Notes: a model not told the origin generated them from the letters alone. A stretch of DNA of 64,000 nt from RGIG5579 sp045602025 (GCA_045602025.1 JAZSAT010000046.1:24027-88026), one strand, 5' to 3'. Positions 31,391 to 40,073 are shown, counted from the first letter of the stretch. Numbers and translations are program-made.

Positions 31391-32240
31391 ATTTTACCGA
31401 AATTGTTTTTCCGTCACAAACGACCTCAACAAAAAGAGGTTTTTCAAGACCTTTTTCATTGGGAGAATGGAAAGTTAAATAAAGACTTCCTTCTTTTTCG
31501 AAGATCATACCGTGACCGCCGTCTGAATCAATGATAGGAGGAAGGTGGGTAAAAGATTTTTCAATGCTTCCCTCTTCAAACTTTACAAGAAGCTCAGCAT
31601 ACTTTCCTTTTACAAAAGAAGACCAAATCATAAAGAGCTCCCCTTCTTTTGTTTCATACATAAAAGGTCCATCCGTTACATAATGATCATGCTTTCCTAC
31701 CTTATCCACCCAAGAACAGGAGGATGCTGCAAAAATTGTAACCGGCTCGGAAACAATCCTTGAAAGATCATCCGAAAGGCGCGCGTAGCAAATCGTTCCG
31801 TCGATAATTTTGGTATGTTCTCTGCAGAAAATAATGTAGGGGTTTTTTTCCTTATCAATGTAAAGGGTTCCGTCGAGACATTCCCATTCTTTCGGTGTAA
31901 CCGGGCCGTTGCTGTGTGGCACGAAGGGTCCGAGAGGGCTGCTTGACTTTAAAATATAGGTTCCTCTTAAATCGTTTTCCTGGGTAAAGGTAGCAAACAT
32001 ATAATATGAACCGCAAAACTTGTGCACCTCAGGTGCCCAGTTTGCGCCACGGTTCATACCAAATTCAGAGGAACAAAAGCATTCAACCGGATCGCTCCAA
32101 ATTTCAAGGTCTTTTGATGTATAAACATCAAAACCGTCCGACTCCATTGCATAATTCTTCGCGCGAGAACCATACAAATAATACAATCCGTTATCTTCTA
32201 AAACATAAGGATCGCGGATATTGATCTCATAGCTCTTCAT
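31389..32240 (-). CDS. Glycoside hydrolase family 43-like protein
   Basis: A 283-residue five-bladed beta-propeller enzyme. NIRDPYVLEDNGLYYLYGS holds the N-terminal catalytic Asp, GANWAPEVH and LDGTLYIDKEKNPYI follow, and TDGPFMYE provides a candidate Glu region. GH43 enzymes remove arabinose or xylose from hemicellulose fragments. There is no signal peptide, so it would act on imported oligosaccharides. It lies 15 bp after ybaK; I see no sugar transporter nearby. Confidence 0.82.
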   Translation of the reverse strand: MKSYEINIRDPYVLEDNGLYYLYGSRAKNYAMESDGFDVYTSKDLEIWSDPVECFCSSEFGMNRGANWAPEVHKFCGSYYMFATFTQENDLRGTYILKSSSPLGPFVPHSNGPVTPKEWECLDGTLYIDKEKNPYIIFCREHTKIIDGTICYARLSDDLSRIVSEPVTIFAASSCSWVDKVGKHDHYVTDGPFMYETKEGELFMIWSSFVKGKYAELLVKFEEGSIEKSFTHLPPIIDSDGGHGMIFEKEGSLYLTFHSPNEKGLEKPLFVEVVCDGKTISVK

Positions 32241-32255
32241 TATAATCCTCCAAAT

Positions 32256-32726
32256 TTATAAAGCTGATTTGCAAACATCTACCCATTTTTCAAAATGAAT
32301 GATGTTTTCGAGTTCTTCAAGGCTAAGCTTAATCGCGCTGTTCGAGCTGCCGCAAGCAGGATAAACAGTTTCAAAGGCTTTCAAGGAAACATCCAGATAT
32401 ACCGTTACATTTTCGCGAATTCCAAAGGGACAAACGCCGCCAACCGCATGACCGATCAAAGGCTCAACATCTTCAAAGGGAATCATTTTTGCCTTCATGT
32501 GAAATTCCCCCTTGAATTTTGCGTTATCAATTCTTGCATTGCCGGAAGTAATAATCAGAATAGGCTTCTCATCCACAATAAAAGAAAGGGACTTTGCTAT
32601 CTCCTCTCCCGTGCAACCGATTGCCTTTGCAGCCTCTTCCACAGTAGCGGAAGAAACATCAAACACCATGATTTTCTCATCGAGATCAAATTTTTTCAAA
32701 TAATCTCTTGCTTTTTCAAATGCCAT
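32256..32726 (-). CDS. YbaK/EbsC-family aminoacyl-tRNA deacylase
   Basis: A 156-residue single-domain protein. EEIAKSLSFIVDEKPILIITSGNARID holds the conserved Lys, and GHAVGGVCPFG is the substrate loop. YbaK/ProX enzymes hydrolyse mischarged Cys-tRNA or Ala-tRNA-Pro; specificity is not clear. I start at 32726 (MAFEKARDYL) with TAGGAG upstream. The longer frame contains upstream GtrA sequence. Confidence 0.88.
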   Translation of the reverse strand: MAFEKARDYLKKFDLDEKIMVFDVSSATVEEAAKAIGCTGEEIAKSLSFIVDEKPILIITSGNARIDNAKFKGEFHMKAKMIPFEDVEPLIGHAVGGVCPFGIRENVTVYLDVSLKAFETVYPACGSSNSAIKLSLEELENIIHFEKWVDVCKSAL

Positions 32727-32739
32727 AAAAACTCCTAAG

Positions 32740-33144
32740 CTACTTTTCAAGGGTATCTTCTTTTCCGCGGTATACGACAAATTTGCAGAAGAGAAACTCC
32801 AATACAAAATTGGAAAGCATCGTTATAATGAGAATAATAAAATCATTGATACCCAACCCTTCCGCCAAATCACCGAGATAGGTCGACAACGGGGTGAAAA
32901 CAAGGTAAAAGCCAAACACTTTCGCCATAGCAACAGGAACATTTGCTGCAGATTTAAAGGTATATCTACGGTTTAAAGTAAAATTCCATAAAATAGAAAG
33001 CACGAGAGAGATCAGATATGGGATCCAGTAATCTTTAATAAAAATTTCAAGCAGCGCGAAGGTTGCGATTTGGATCACACCGGCGGAAACGGAAAACAAA
33101 GTAAACTTTACCGCTTGCCACATCTGCTTTTTCTTTTCGTTCAT
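32740..33144 (-). CDS. GtrA-like membrane protein
   Basis: A 134-residue protein with four hydrophobic helices. QAVKFTLFSVSAGVIQIATFALLE and LSILWNFTLNRRYTFKS are the GtrA (PF04138-type) signature. GtrA proteins help flip or transfer undecaprenyl-linked sugars. No glycosyltransferase is adjacent. Starts at 33144 with GAGGAA upstream. Followed 13 bp later by ybaK. Confidence 0.85.
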   Translation of the reverse strand: MNEKKKQMWQAVKFTLFSVSAGVIQIATFALLEIFIKDYWIPYLISLVLSILWNFTLNRRYTFKSAANVPVAMAKVFGFYLVFTPLSTYLGDLAEGLGINDFIILIITMLSNFVLEFLFCKFVVYRGKEDTLEK

Positions 33145-33187
33145 TTTAAATTCCTCACTAACATTAGATTTAATTACAAAGTAATTG

Positions 33188-33334
33188 TTATTTCCTGTCG
33201 TTAAAGTAAATAATGAAGCCACCCATAATAACAACAGCAGCTAAAATTCCAAATTCCAATGTTTCATAAAAAATACCCATCACTACGAAGGACACAATCA
33301 ATGTAACAAGCATTGCGATCAAGGCTTTTTTCAT
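33188..33334 (-). CDS. 48-residue small membrane protein
   Basis: An ATG with an excellent AAGGAG site opens a 48-residue frame (start MKKALIAMLVTLIVSFVVMG) with two hydrophobic segments joined by YETLEFG, ending NDRK. It sits between the 113-residue membrane protein and gtrA in the same direction. No family was recognised, but the ribosome site, topology and operon position support translation. Confidence 0.65.
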   Translation of the reverse strand: MKKALIAMLVTLIVSFVVMGIFYETLEFGILAAVVIMGGFIIYFNDRK

Positions 33335-33382
33335 AAATGACTCCTTAAATAAAACAATGATAAGAGAAACGAGAATAGGCGA

Positions 33383-33724
33383 TCAATCTAAAACAACGGA
33401 CTTTTTATTGCCGTTCTTTTTTCTCGGATATTCTCTGATACGGATGATAAAATCAAGGTTCAGTGCTTCATCTTTGCCGTCTTTTTCCAAAAGAACAGAA
33501 CTGTCAAGCACTTCTTTTATAATGCCGATATACTGCGTACCGTCATAAGAATAAACGATGCATTCTTTATCTATAAATCTTTTTGCAAGTTCTTTCATTT
33601 GACCGTTGCCTCCCAAATTCTTTTTATTCAATATTTTTCTAATAATTGTGGCCTTTTTTCTTTTGCGAAACATGATAAAAATGATAATCCAAAGAAAAAT
33701 GATTGGTATATAAGCAGGATTCAT
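33383..33724 (-). CDS. Small membrane-anchored protein of unknown function
   Basis: A 113-residue protein: an N-terminal membrane helix (about residues 4-19), a basic stop-transfer RKRKKATIIRK, and a C-terminal beta-rich domain (FIDKECIVYSYDGTQYIGII, then LEKDGKDEALNLDFIIRIREYP) that resembles a small SH3/Sm-like barrel. I do not recognise a characterised family. Starts at 33724 with an AGAGGTG site. First gene of the small-protein-gtrA-ybaK-GH43 run. Confidence 0.65.
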   Translation of the reverse strand: MNPAYIPIIFLWIIIFIMFRKRKKATIIRKILNKKNLGGNGQMKELAKRFIDKECIVYSYDGTQYIGIIKEVLDSSVLLEKDGKDEALNLDFIIRIREYPRKKNGNKKSVVLD

Positions 33725-34110
33725 TTTATCACCTCTGAAAGAATTCGTTTGCTTGCTCATTATATAACAAAGTTCTGCTTTTTTCAATAAAAAATATAAA
33801 ATCTTAAACACCCGTCAAACGAGTGACTCGCAAAAGGGCAATCAAACTGTGTGTTCGAACCCCTGCATATTTTTAATGAATTATTTTCTTGCGGGAAATA
33901 TGAAAACCTCCTGACGGATTATGAAATTTTCTACTATCGCAGAAAGCGAAATAAAACTCGTTCCTTTGTATGCCGTAAGCATATTTTACATTTGCGAAGC
34001 AATATTTCTCCCATCAGCAAGGTAGATTTCATTGAAAAAAGACCTTGTCAAAAGACAAGGTCTTTTCGCTGCTGTTCCGAACCATTTAGATGCCACTTTA
34101 AAAAGCAAGA
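33725..34110. other. Non-coding 386-bp stretch
   Basis: No supportable gene. Apart from a strong terminator-like hairpin at 34037-34066 I see only low-complexity sequence. The short open frames lack ribosome sites. A TTCGAAC fragment near 33856 resembles part of a tRNA T-arm, but flanking bases do not pair. Confidence 0.5.
34037..34066. terminator. Strong bidirectional terminator hairpin
   Basis: A 13-bp perfect stem AAAAGACCTTGTC (34037-34049)/GACAAGGTCTTTT (34054-34066), AAAA loop. It lies 45 bp beyond the end of the 70-residue membrane protein gene, which it probably terminates. Confidence 0.75.
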
Positions 34111-34323
34111 TTATTTCAAAACAGTCATTAAAATCATACAAATCGCCATAAGCACACTGACAATACTTGTTGCATAAAGGTAGGGATTCAATTTATTTCC
34201 TAAGGTTTCTACCGTGTCATCCTTGCTTTTCTTTAGCAGATATATCATTCTAATAAACATTGCAATATCTATCGTTAGGAACACTCCCGCAAAAATAAGA
34301 GGAATCAATACATCCAAATCCAT
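34111..34323 (-). CDS. 70-residue two-helix membrane protein
   Basis: A 70-residue protein with two hydrophobic helices (about 7-27 and 48-68) joined by a Lys-rich loop (LLKKSKDDTVETLGNK). AAGGAG precedes the ATG. It stands alone between a terminator and the tRNA pair. Function and family unknown. Confidence 0.7.
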   Translation of the reverse strand: MDLDVLIPLIFAGVFLTIDIAMFIRMIYLLKKSKDDTVETLGNKLNPYLYATSIVSVLMAICMILMTVLK

Positions 34324-34554
34324 TAATTTATCTCCTTATAAAATCTTAATAATCGTGAATTTATTTTAACTTGAAACTATTAAAAATGCAAGATTTATCT
34401 CCACTCGGTCATTGATTCCACCTTGAAGGAGGTTTTGGTGATATTTCGCCGCAGTCGTATTTTACTTCTACACTATTCACTATTACTTATTACCTTCCAA
34501 AAATCCTCGTAGATAAGAGAAAAGTGAAGAGTGAAAAAGTAATAGTGAAAAAGT
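34324..34554. other. Intergenic stretch downstream of the tRNA pair
   Basis: No gene is seen. It contains one GTGATATT box (34438-34445), like those in the hairpin array at 53.5 kb, next to CCACCTTGAAGGAGG. It also holds two interleaved inverted-repeat arms: TTCACTATTACTT (34476-34488) with AAGTAATAGTGAA (34537-34549), and CCAAAAATCCTCGT (34497-34510) with ACGAGGATTTTTGG (34575-34588). Confidence 0.5.
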
Positions 34555-34586
34555 AAAAATCCCAGTGCTTTCGCACGAGGATTTTT
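34555..34586 (-). terminator. Terminator of the tRNA-Thr/tRNA-Tyr transcript
   Basis: AAAAATCC and GGATTTTT arms (34555-34562, 34579-34586) around a GTGC/GCAC inner stem. On the minus strand it follows the tRNA-Tyr CCA directly and ends in TTTTTACTTTTTC. Confidence 0.75.
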
Positions 34587-34670
34587 GGTGGGGGAAGGTG
34601 GATTCGGACCACCGAAGTCAGTGACAACAGATTTACAGTCTGCCCCCTTTGGCCGCTCGGGAATTCCCCC
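34586..34670 (-). tRNA. tRNA-Tyr (anticodon GTA)
   Basis: An 85-nt class II tRNA: acceptor GGGGGAA/TTCCCCC, anticodon stem CAGAC-region enclosing CTGTAAA (anticodon GTA), long variable arm, T-loop GGTCCGAATCC, encoded CCA. Lies 22 bp after tRNA-Thr in the same transcript. Confidence 0.97.
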
Positions 34671-34692
34671 ATATCGTATTTTATTGTGTCGC

Positions 34693-34768
34693 TGGAGCTG
34701 GTGAAGGGACTTGAACCCCCAACCTGCTGATTACAAATCAGCTGCTCTGCCAATTGAGCTACACCAGC
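34693..34768 (-). tRNA. tRNA-Thr (anticodon TGT)
   Basis: A 76-nt tRNA: acceptor GCTGGTG/CACCAGC, D-arm GCTCAATTGGCAGAGC, anticodon loop TTTGTAA (anticodon TGT), T-loop GGTTCAAGTCC, encoded CCA. First gene of the tRNA transcript. Confidence 0.97.
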
Positions 34769-34791
34769 GTAACTCACCGGCGACGACTGAT

Positions 34792-34820
34792 ATACTAACA
34801 TATTCCACGGAGTTTGTCAA
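34792..34820 (-). promoter_or_regulatory. Promoter of the tRNA-Thr/Tyr transcript
   Basis: Minus strand TTGACA (34820-34815), 17-bp spacer, TAGTAT (34797-34792). Confidence 0.8.
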
Positions 34821-34883
34821 GATATTTTTTTAAAAATTGCAATAATATTTTTTTCATTTTTTACAAAAAATGAGGAAGTTCTC

Positions 34884-34913
34884 TTGAAATACTCACTCTT
34901 GCCGTGGTATAAT
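34884..34913 (+). promoter_or_regulatory. Promoter of the three-gene defence operon
   Basis: TTGAAA (34884-34889), 18-bp spacer, TATAAT (34908-34913), about 40 bp before the TTG start of the first gene. Confidence 0.7.
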
Positions 34914-34951
34914 AATATAATACCTAAATTACACGCGGAAAGGAGATCATT

Positions 34952-36544
34952 TTGAAAAAAGACGAATACTGGTCTATTGACCGATTACTTCCCAAAATTC
35001 AATCCTCCTTTAGCGAAAAGCAAAATAAAAATGTACCTTTATCTTCTTTAGAATCCAAGGAGTCTGACAAGCATTACGAAAAGATCGTTTGCCCCAAAAA
35101 CTCGCGCGTGATCCGCCATTATAAATTGACAAAGCCCGAATTTCCCAAAAACAACTTGATTCTTGAAGTTCCAACGGAAGAAAAAAAGACCTTTGTCCCC
35201 TGCTCGCTTTTTTCTCCTACAATGTTATCACTGAACAAAGAGCAGAGAGCTTACTTTTTCTTTTTCTGCTCTGCAGTTGAAAAGAGACACAAGGTAGAAA
35301 CAAGCTTTTCCTATATTGTTCTTTATCTCTGCAGAATGTTAAGAAAAATCGAGCTTTTAAGAAGCATCCCCGATGATATTTTTTGGCTTTGGGAAAATTA
35401 CCGTCAGGATTTCCCTCTTGCCGACAAGCTTTTTGCCGATACGGTCAGTGATTTTTGTTTCTATAAGGGCATCATCATTCCTTTTGAAAAAGTAGGAAGC
35501 ATTGTATGCAAAAAGGATTTTCTGATCCGACCTTTTCTTCTTGATCCTTATATTTTTGACTATCTCTTTGCCGAGGATCACAAATTAACACCTACAGAGA
35601 TCAATTTTCTGATTCGCATTCTATCGGGCGACGGTTTTCGGAAAACCAAGGCTTACCGTGCAAACGCCACCTACGCGATGGCAACGGAAGAAGCAATGAA
35701 CAAAGCCTTTACAAGAGGGCTTTTTAACAAAAAAAGCTTAAATGAAAGCCTTTTTTCCATTCAGATCCCCTCTCAGGTTCACACAATAAGAAAGCTTTTT
35801 TCCGCTTTGCCCGCTGCTGAAGCACCTCAGATCGAGATCAATTTATGCTATCTGCCTCTCCTTCACGACAACAACATTCACGACCGTTGTGATGAGATCC
35901 TGAAATACCTCGACAACAGGATCCGCGCCATCTTAAAAATAAAAAATGCACTTTCACGCATTCACATCTCTATCGAGCACCGTGTTTTTTTAGAAGAGAT
36001 ACTGAATGAGTTTCAGCATCTTGCGCCGCAAGCGCAAAACGATATCACCTTCGAAAAGGCAACGCCAAGAGCTTCGCTTCCGAAAAGGAAGATCGAAGTG
36101 GATACCGAGAAAGCAGCTCAAATTGAAGAGGATTCCTGGCTTTTAACGCAAAAGCTTACAGAATCTTATTCAGAGGAAGGGATAGAAAGCATCACCATCG
36201 GAGGTGATGCAGAACCCGACTTTGACGAAGTTATTGAAAAAAATCTTTCCAAGAGCATTCGATCGGGCACAGATCCCGAAAGCGGTGAATTTTGGGAGTT
36301 TGCCGCCCTTCTTTCTCCGGAAGAGGATTTGTTTATGTCTTATTCCGTAAACCTTGGAAAGGACAGAGCAAGAGAATACGCCCTTTCCATCGGTATGTTT
36401 TACGAAGGTATGGTGAGCACCTGTAATGAAAAAGCTCTGGATGCCACAGGAGATAATGTAATGACTCCCTTTGGGGAAATTTTCCCCGAATATTTATCCG
36501 AATTAAAGGAAGTTTTCCCCGAAATGAAAGGAGAAACAAAATGA
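34952..36544 (+). CDS. sngA: TerB-N/TerB-C domain protein, Shango SngA-like
   Basis: A 530-residue protein. The segment LNKEQRAYFFFFCSAVEKRH followed by TSFSYIVLYLCRMLRK (about residues 95-130) is the TerB-N pattern; the C-terminal region (about 400-510) with ALLSPEEDLFMSYSVNLGKD and RAREYALSIGMFYEGMV resembles TerB-C. TerB-family domains are linked to metal sensing and phage defence. It is followed by a BrxD-like ATPase and a BrxHI-like helicase, the gene order reported for Shango. Starts at TTG, with AAAGGAG 6 bases upstream. A central canonical TerB domain is not obvious. Overlaps the next gene by 4 bp. Confidence 0.72.
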   Translation: MKKDEYWSIDRLLPKIQSSFSEKQNKNVPLSSLESKESDKHYEKIVCPKNSRVIRHYKLTKPEFPKNNLILEVPTEEKKTFVPCSLFSPTMLSLNKEQRAYFFFFCSAVEKRHKVETSFSYIVLYLCRMLRKIELLRSIPDDIFWLWENYRQDFPLADKLFADTVSDFCFYKGIIIPFEKVGSIVCKKDFLIRPFLLDPYIFDYLFAEDHKLTPTEINFLIRILSGDGFRKTKAYRANATYAMATEEAMNKAFTRGLFNKKSLNESLFSIQIPSQVHTIRKLFSALPAAEAPQIEINLCYLPLLHDNNIHDRCDEILKYLDNRIRAILKIKNALSRIHISIEHRVFLEEILNEFQHLAPQAQNDITFEKATPRASLPKRKIEVDTEKAAQIEEDSWLLTQKLTESYSEEGIESITIGGDAEPDFDEVIEKNLSKSIRSGTDPESGEFWEFAALLSPEEDLFMSYSVNLGKDRAREYALSIGMFYEGMVSTCNEKALDATGDNVMTPFGEIFPEYLSELKEVFPEMKGETK

Positions 36545-37878
36545 GTGAAGATAAAAGAATCAAAATTCCAAAAAGGATTCTCGGCACTCTTCTTAACTCT
36601 GCAGGTGCAGGTGTAGTTCCGAGACAAGGCCTTGAATATATTGCTATCGGCAGAGAAAAAGAGATTGAAGCTTTGATCCGCGATCTGGATAACATCGCTC
36701 TTGGCATGGGTGCTTTTCGTTTTCTTGTAGGAAAATACGGTAGCGGTAAAAGCTTTTTGATGGGTCTTGTTCGCGCAAACGCCCAGGAAAAAGGTTTTGT
36801 GATCGCAGATTCCGACCTTTCTCCCGAAAGAAGATTTCACGGTACCGGTGGGCAAGGACTTGCCACATTCCGTGAGCTGATCCGCAACCTTTCCACAAAA
36901 TCATCTCCCGACGGGAATGCTCTTCCTTCCATTCTCGGTGCTTGGTTCTCTTCTCTTCAGATGAAGGGTATCAGTGAAATGGGCTTTTCTCCCAATTCCG
37001 AGGAATTAAACAAGTTTGTGGAAAAAGAAGTTTTTCTTGTTTCCCGCACGCTTCAGGGAAATGTAAACGGATTTGATTTTGCAAAAGTATTGTATGCATA
37101 CTTTACCGCTTATGTAGCGGGAGATGATGCACTTTTAGAAGATGCTCTGCGGTGGCTTAGAGGAGAATTCAGCGGGAAGCTGCAAGCACGAAGCTCCCTT
37201 CTTCACATTAATTCTGTAATTGATGATCAAAACTGGTACGATTATTTAAAGCTCTACGCAGTCTTCTTCCGACAGATCGGCTATAAGGGCTTTGTCCTTC
37301 TCATTGACGAATGTGTAAATCTTTATAAGATCCTCAACCGTATTTCAAGAGAAAACAACTATGAAAAAATCCTTTCCATGTTTAATGACACAATGCAGGG
37401 AAAGGCTGAGGGGCTAGGCATTTTTCTGGGTGCAACCCCGCAAATGATCGAAGACCCAAGGCGCGGCCTCTACAGCTACGAAGCACTAAAAAGCAGACTG
37501 ATCCCTGGGAAATTTATTCCGGACGGAAAACAGAATCTTCTTTCCCCCTTGATCTACCTGCAAAGGCTTTCCGACAATGAGATCTTTGCCCTTTGCAAGC
37601 GTCTTCTTCTGCTTCATTCCTCTTATTACAATTACTCTCCCAAGATCTGTGATGAGGATATTCTTTCTTTTTTAAATGTTGCTCTTGAAAAAATGGGAGC
37701 AAATGAAATGATAACCCCCCGTGAAGTTACCAGAGATTTTCTGAATATTCTTGATATTCTCTTCACAGATGAAAACACTGTTTTTTCTGACCTTGTCGTA
37801 AAAACCACCTTTGAAACCTCGGATATCGAGGAAGAGGATGAGGAGGATTTTTTCAACTTAAGTGAGATCCGTTTATGA
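36541..37878 (+). CDS. sngB: BrxD-like ATP-binding protein, Shango SngB-like
   Basis: A 445-residue P-loop ATPase of the DUF2791/BREX ATP-binding type. LNSAGAGVVPRQGLEYIAIG near the start is a family hallmark, Walker A is GKYGSGKS (64-71), and Walker B is FVLLIDECVNL (LLIDE at 253-257). The GATPQM sensor-like motif and RGLYSYEALKSRL follow. In BREX loci BrxD accompanies the helicase BrxHI; here the pair is joined to a TerB protein without PglX or PglZ. ATGA overlaps link it to both neighbours. Confidence 0.82.
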   Translation: MSEDKRIKIPKRILGTLLNSAGAGVVPRQGLEYIAIGREKEIEALIRDLDNIALGMGAFRFLVGKYGSGKSFLMGLVRANAQEKGFVIADSDLSPERRFHGTGGQGLATFRELIRNLSTKSSPDGNALPSILGAWFSSLQMKGISEMGFSPNSEELNKFVEKEVFLVSRTLQGNVNGFDFAKVLYAYFTAYVAGDDALLEDALRWLRGEFSGKLQARSSLLHINSVIDDQNWYDYLKLYAVFFRQIGYKGFVLLIDECVNLYKILNRISRENNYEKILSMFNDTMQGKAEGLGIFLGATPQMIEDPRRGLYSYEALKSRLIPGKFIPDGKQNLLSPLIYLQRLSDNEIFALCKRLLLLHSSYYNYSPKICDEDILSFLNVALEKMGANEMITPREVTRDFLNILDILFTDENTVFSDLVVKTTFETSDIEEEDEEDFFNLSEIRL

Positions 37879-40070
37879 CAGAAAATCTGAATGAAAAGGC
37901 AAAAAAAGCATTTGCTCTTTTTTCGCCTTTTATCAAAAACTATATTTACCAAAACGGTTGGAATGAGCTAAGAGAGGTTCAGATCAAAGCAGCGGAAAAG
38001 ATCTTCTTTACCGAGGATCATCTTCTTATTTCCTCCGAAACGGCCTCAGGAAAAACAGAGGCTGCCCTCTTTCCCATTCTTTCTATGATGGAAAAGGAAT
38101 CGTATGAAAACTTTTCCGTACTATACATTTCGCCCTTGAAATCCTTGATCAACGATCAATTTTCAAGAATGGAATATCTCTTAAATGAAAGTGGAATGCC
38201 TGTTTACCGCTGGCACGGGGATGTTTCCAAAAGCCATAAGGACGCTTTTTTGAAAAAGCCCGGCGGACTGATCCAGATCACGCCGGAATCCTTGGAAAGC
38301 ATGCTGATGAACCGCGCCAATGATATTCCTCGTCTTTTCGGAGGTGTGAAATTCATCATCATTGATGAGATCCACGCGCTGATGGGATCTGACCGAGGCG
38401 GACAGATCCTATGCCAAATGGAACGAATTGAAAAGCTGATCTCCTTTGAACCCCGAAGGATCGGTCTTTCCGCTACCGTAGGAAAGCCGGAGGAATGCGG
38501 TGCGTGGCTGAAGGGCAAAAGCGAAAGATTATGCAGCATTGTTCAGATCAAGTCAAAGGATTATTCCTGGAAGCTTGGTCTTGAGCATTTTTACATTACG
38601 GAGGAGAGCGAAGAAAAAGGCTTTACTCCCGCCGACACCTTTATATATACCGCTACAAAGGGTGAAAAATGTATTGTGTTTTCCGACTCACGCGAAGAAA
38701 CGGAATACATCACTGCAACCTTGCGTCAGCTTGCAAAAAAGAAAGGTGAAGAAGACCGCTTTTATATTCACCACGGAAACCTTTCCGCCGCGATCCGTGA
38801 AGAGGTGGAGGACAGTCTCCGCTCCGATGATAAAAACATCACTGCGTGCGCAACGGTAACACTTGAGCTTGGAATTGACATAGGCCGATTAAAACGGATC
38901 ATCAATCAAGGCGCGCCAAACTCTGTTTCCGGATTTTTACAAAGGCTTGGCAGAAGCGGCCGAAGAGGTGCCCCCCCTGAAATGCTTATGGTATTTCGAG
39001 AAGATGAGACCTTGCCCAACGCCCCCATTTATCAATTGATCCCGTGGGAGCTTCTGCAAGGCATTGCAATTATCGAACTTTACAGAAAAGAAAGATGGAT
39101 CGAGCCTGCAGGAGATAAAAAAATGCCTGCAAGTCTGATTTTCCATCAAACGCTCTCCGTCCTCGCCTCCAAGGGAAGCCTTACTGCTCAAAGATTGGCA
39201 AAGGAAGTCCTTTCCCTTTCCCCATTTTCCAATTTCACAAAAGAACAGTACAGGGATCTTCTGATCCATATGCTGAAAAACGACTATCTTGAATTAACCG
39301 ATGAGAAAGAATTGATTGTAGGTCTCAAGGGTGAAAGAATGCTTTCCAGCTTTAAATTCTACGCGGTCTTTAAAGACAGTGAGGACTTTACCGTTCGTCA
39401 TGGGTCGGAAGAGATCGGAAGCATTACCTCTACCCCTCCCATCGGTGAGAGATTTGCTCTTGCAGGAAGAGTTTGGTCTGTAGAAGAAATCGATGTTTCC
39501 AAAAAGCTGATCTATGTTACTCCCGTAGAAGGAAAAATGAAGATTTCCTGGCCCGGTGACAACGGATTTATTCATACAAAAATTCTTGAAAAAATGCAAG
39601 AAGTCCTTTCTTCCGACGAAGCATACCCCTATCTTTTACCAAAGGCTGCAAAAAGATTGGAGGAAGCACGGCGGCTTGCGAAGAAAACAGGTGCCTGTGA
39701 AAAGCCGATCATAAGCCTTGGCGGAAACAGTTTTGTGTTCTTTCCTTGGCTTGGTACAAAAGCTTTTCAGGCATTAAAAAGACTTCTGCAAAAAGAAGCT
39801 TCTCCTCTTGACCTGTTTGATATACAAAGCGGACTCTGCTACTACATTACATTTAAATCAGAAAATTCAACTCCGGAATTGATTCTATCAAAGCTGAAAG
39901 AAAAGCTATCGGTCGAGAAGCTTAACCCGGAAAGCCTTGTAACCAAAACCGAGTACCCTTCCTATGACAAATTTGATCCCTGTCTTCCCCACGGACTACT
40001 GATCGAATCCTTTGCGAAAAACAGGCTTGATCTTCAGGAGGTCAGGAATAAATTTGAAAAGAGGTTATAA
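37875..40070 (+). CDS. sngC: Superfamily II helicase, Lhr/BrxHI-like, Shango SngC-like
   Basis: A 731-residue DEAD/DEAH-type helicase. Motif I is SETASGKTE (54-62), Ia YISPLKSLINDQ, II DEIH (164-167), III LSATVG (199-204), and the second RecA domain has IVFSDSREETEYI, ATVTLELGIDIG and QRLGRSGRRG. The winged-helix and Lhr-core regions follow. It is shorter than full Lhr. It is the last gene of the operon and is followed by a strong terminator. Likely translocates along DNA to execute defence together with SngA and SngB; the mechanism is unknown to me. Confidence 0.82.
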   Translation: MTENLNEKAKKAFALFSPFIKNYIYQNGWNELREVQIKAAEKIFFTEDHLLISSETASGKTEAALFPILSMMEKESYENFSVLYISPLKSLINDQFSRMEYLLNESGMPVYRWHGDVSKSHKDAFLKKPGGLIQITPESLESMLMNRANDIPRLFGGVKFIIIDEIHALMGSDRGGQILCQMERIEKLISFEPRRIGLSATVGKPEECGAWLKGKSERLCSIVQIKSKDYSWKLGLEHFYITEESEEKGFTPADTFIYTATKGEKCIVFSDSREETEYITATLRQLAKKKGEEDRFYIHHGNLSAAIREEVEDSLRSDDKNITACATVTLELGIDIGRLKRIINQGAPNSVSGFLQRLGRSGRRGAPPEMLMVFREDETLPNAPIYQLIPWELLQGIAIIELYRKERWIEPAGDKKMPASLIFHQTLSVLASKGSLTAQRLAKEVLSLSPFSNFTKEQYRDLLIHMLKNDYLELTDEKELIVGLKGERMLSSFKFYAVFKDSEDFTVRHGSEEIGSITSTPPIGERFALAGRVWSVEEIDVSKKLIYVTPVEGKMKISWPGDNGFIHTKILEKMQEVLSSDEAYPYLLPKAAKRLEEARRLAKKTGACEKPIISLGGNSFVFFPWLGTKAFQALKRLLQKEASPLDLFDIQSGLCYYITFKSENSTPELILSKLKEKLSVEKLNPESLVTKTEYPSYDKFDPCLPHGLLIESFAKNRLDLQEVRNKFEKRL

Positions 40071-40073
40071 AGA

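Noticed and set aside
33840..33875. TTCGAAC motif resembling a tRNA T-arm
   Set aside because: Flanking bases do not form a T-stem and no acceptor or anticodon arm is present; too weak for a tRNA remnant or att site.
33851..34177. 108-codon plus-strand frame in the 33.8-34.1 kb gap
   Set aside because: Starts without a ribosome site, runs through a terminator hairpin and into the antisense of the 70-residue membrane protein; composition unlike the real genes.
34490..34801. Open frame on the minus strand reading GVAQLAEQLICNQQVGGSS
   Set aside because: A well-known artefact of translating tRNA genes; it covers tRNA-Tyr and tRNA-Thr.
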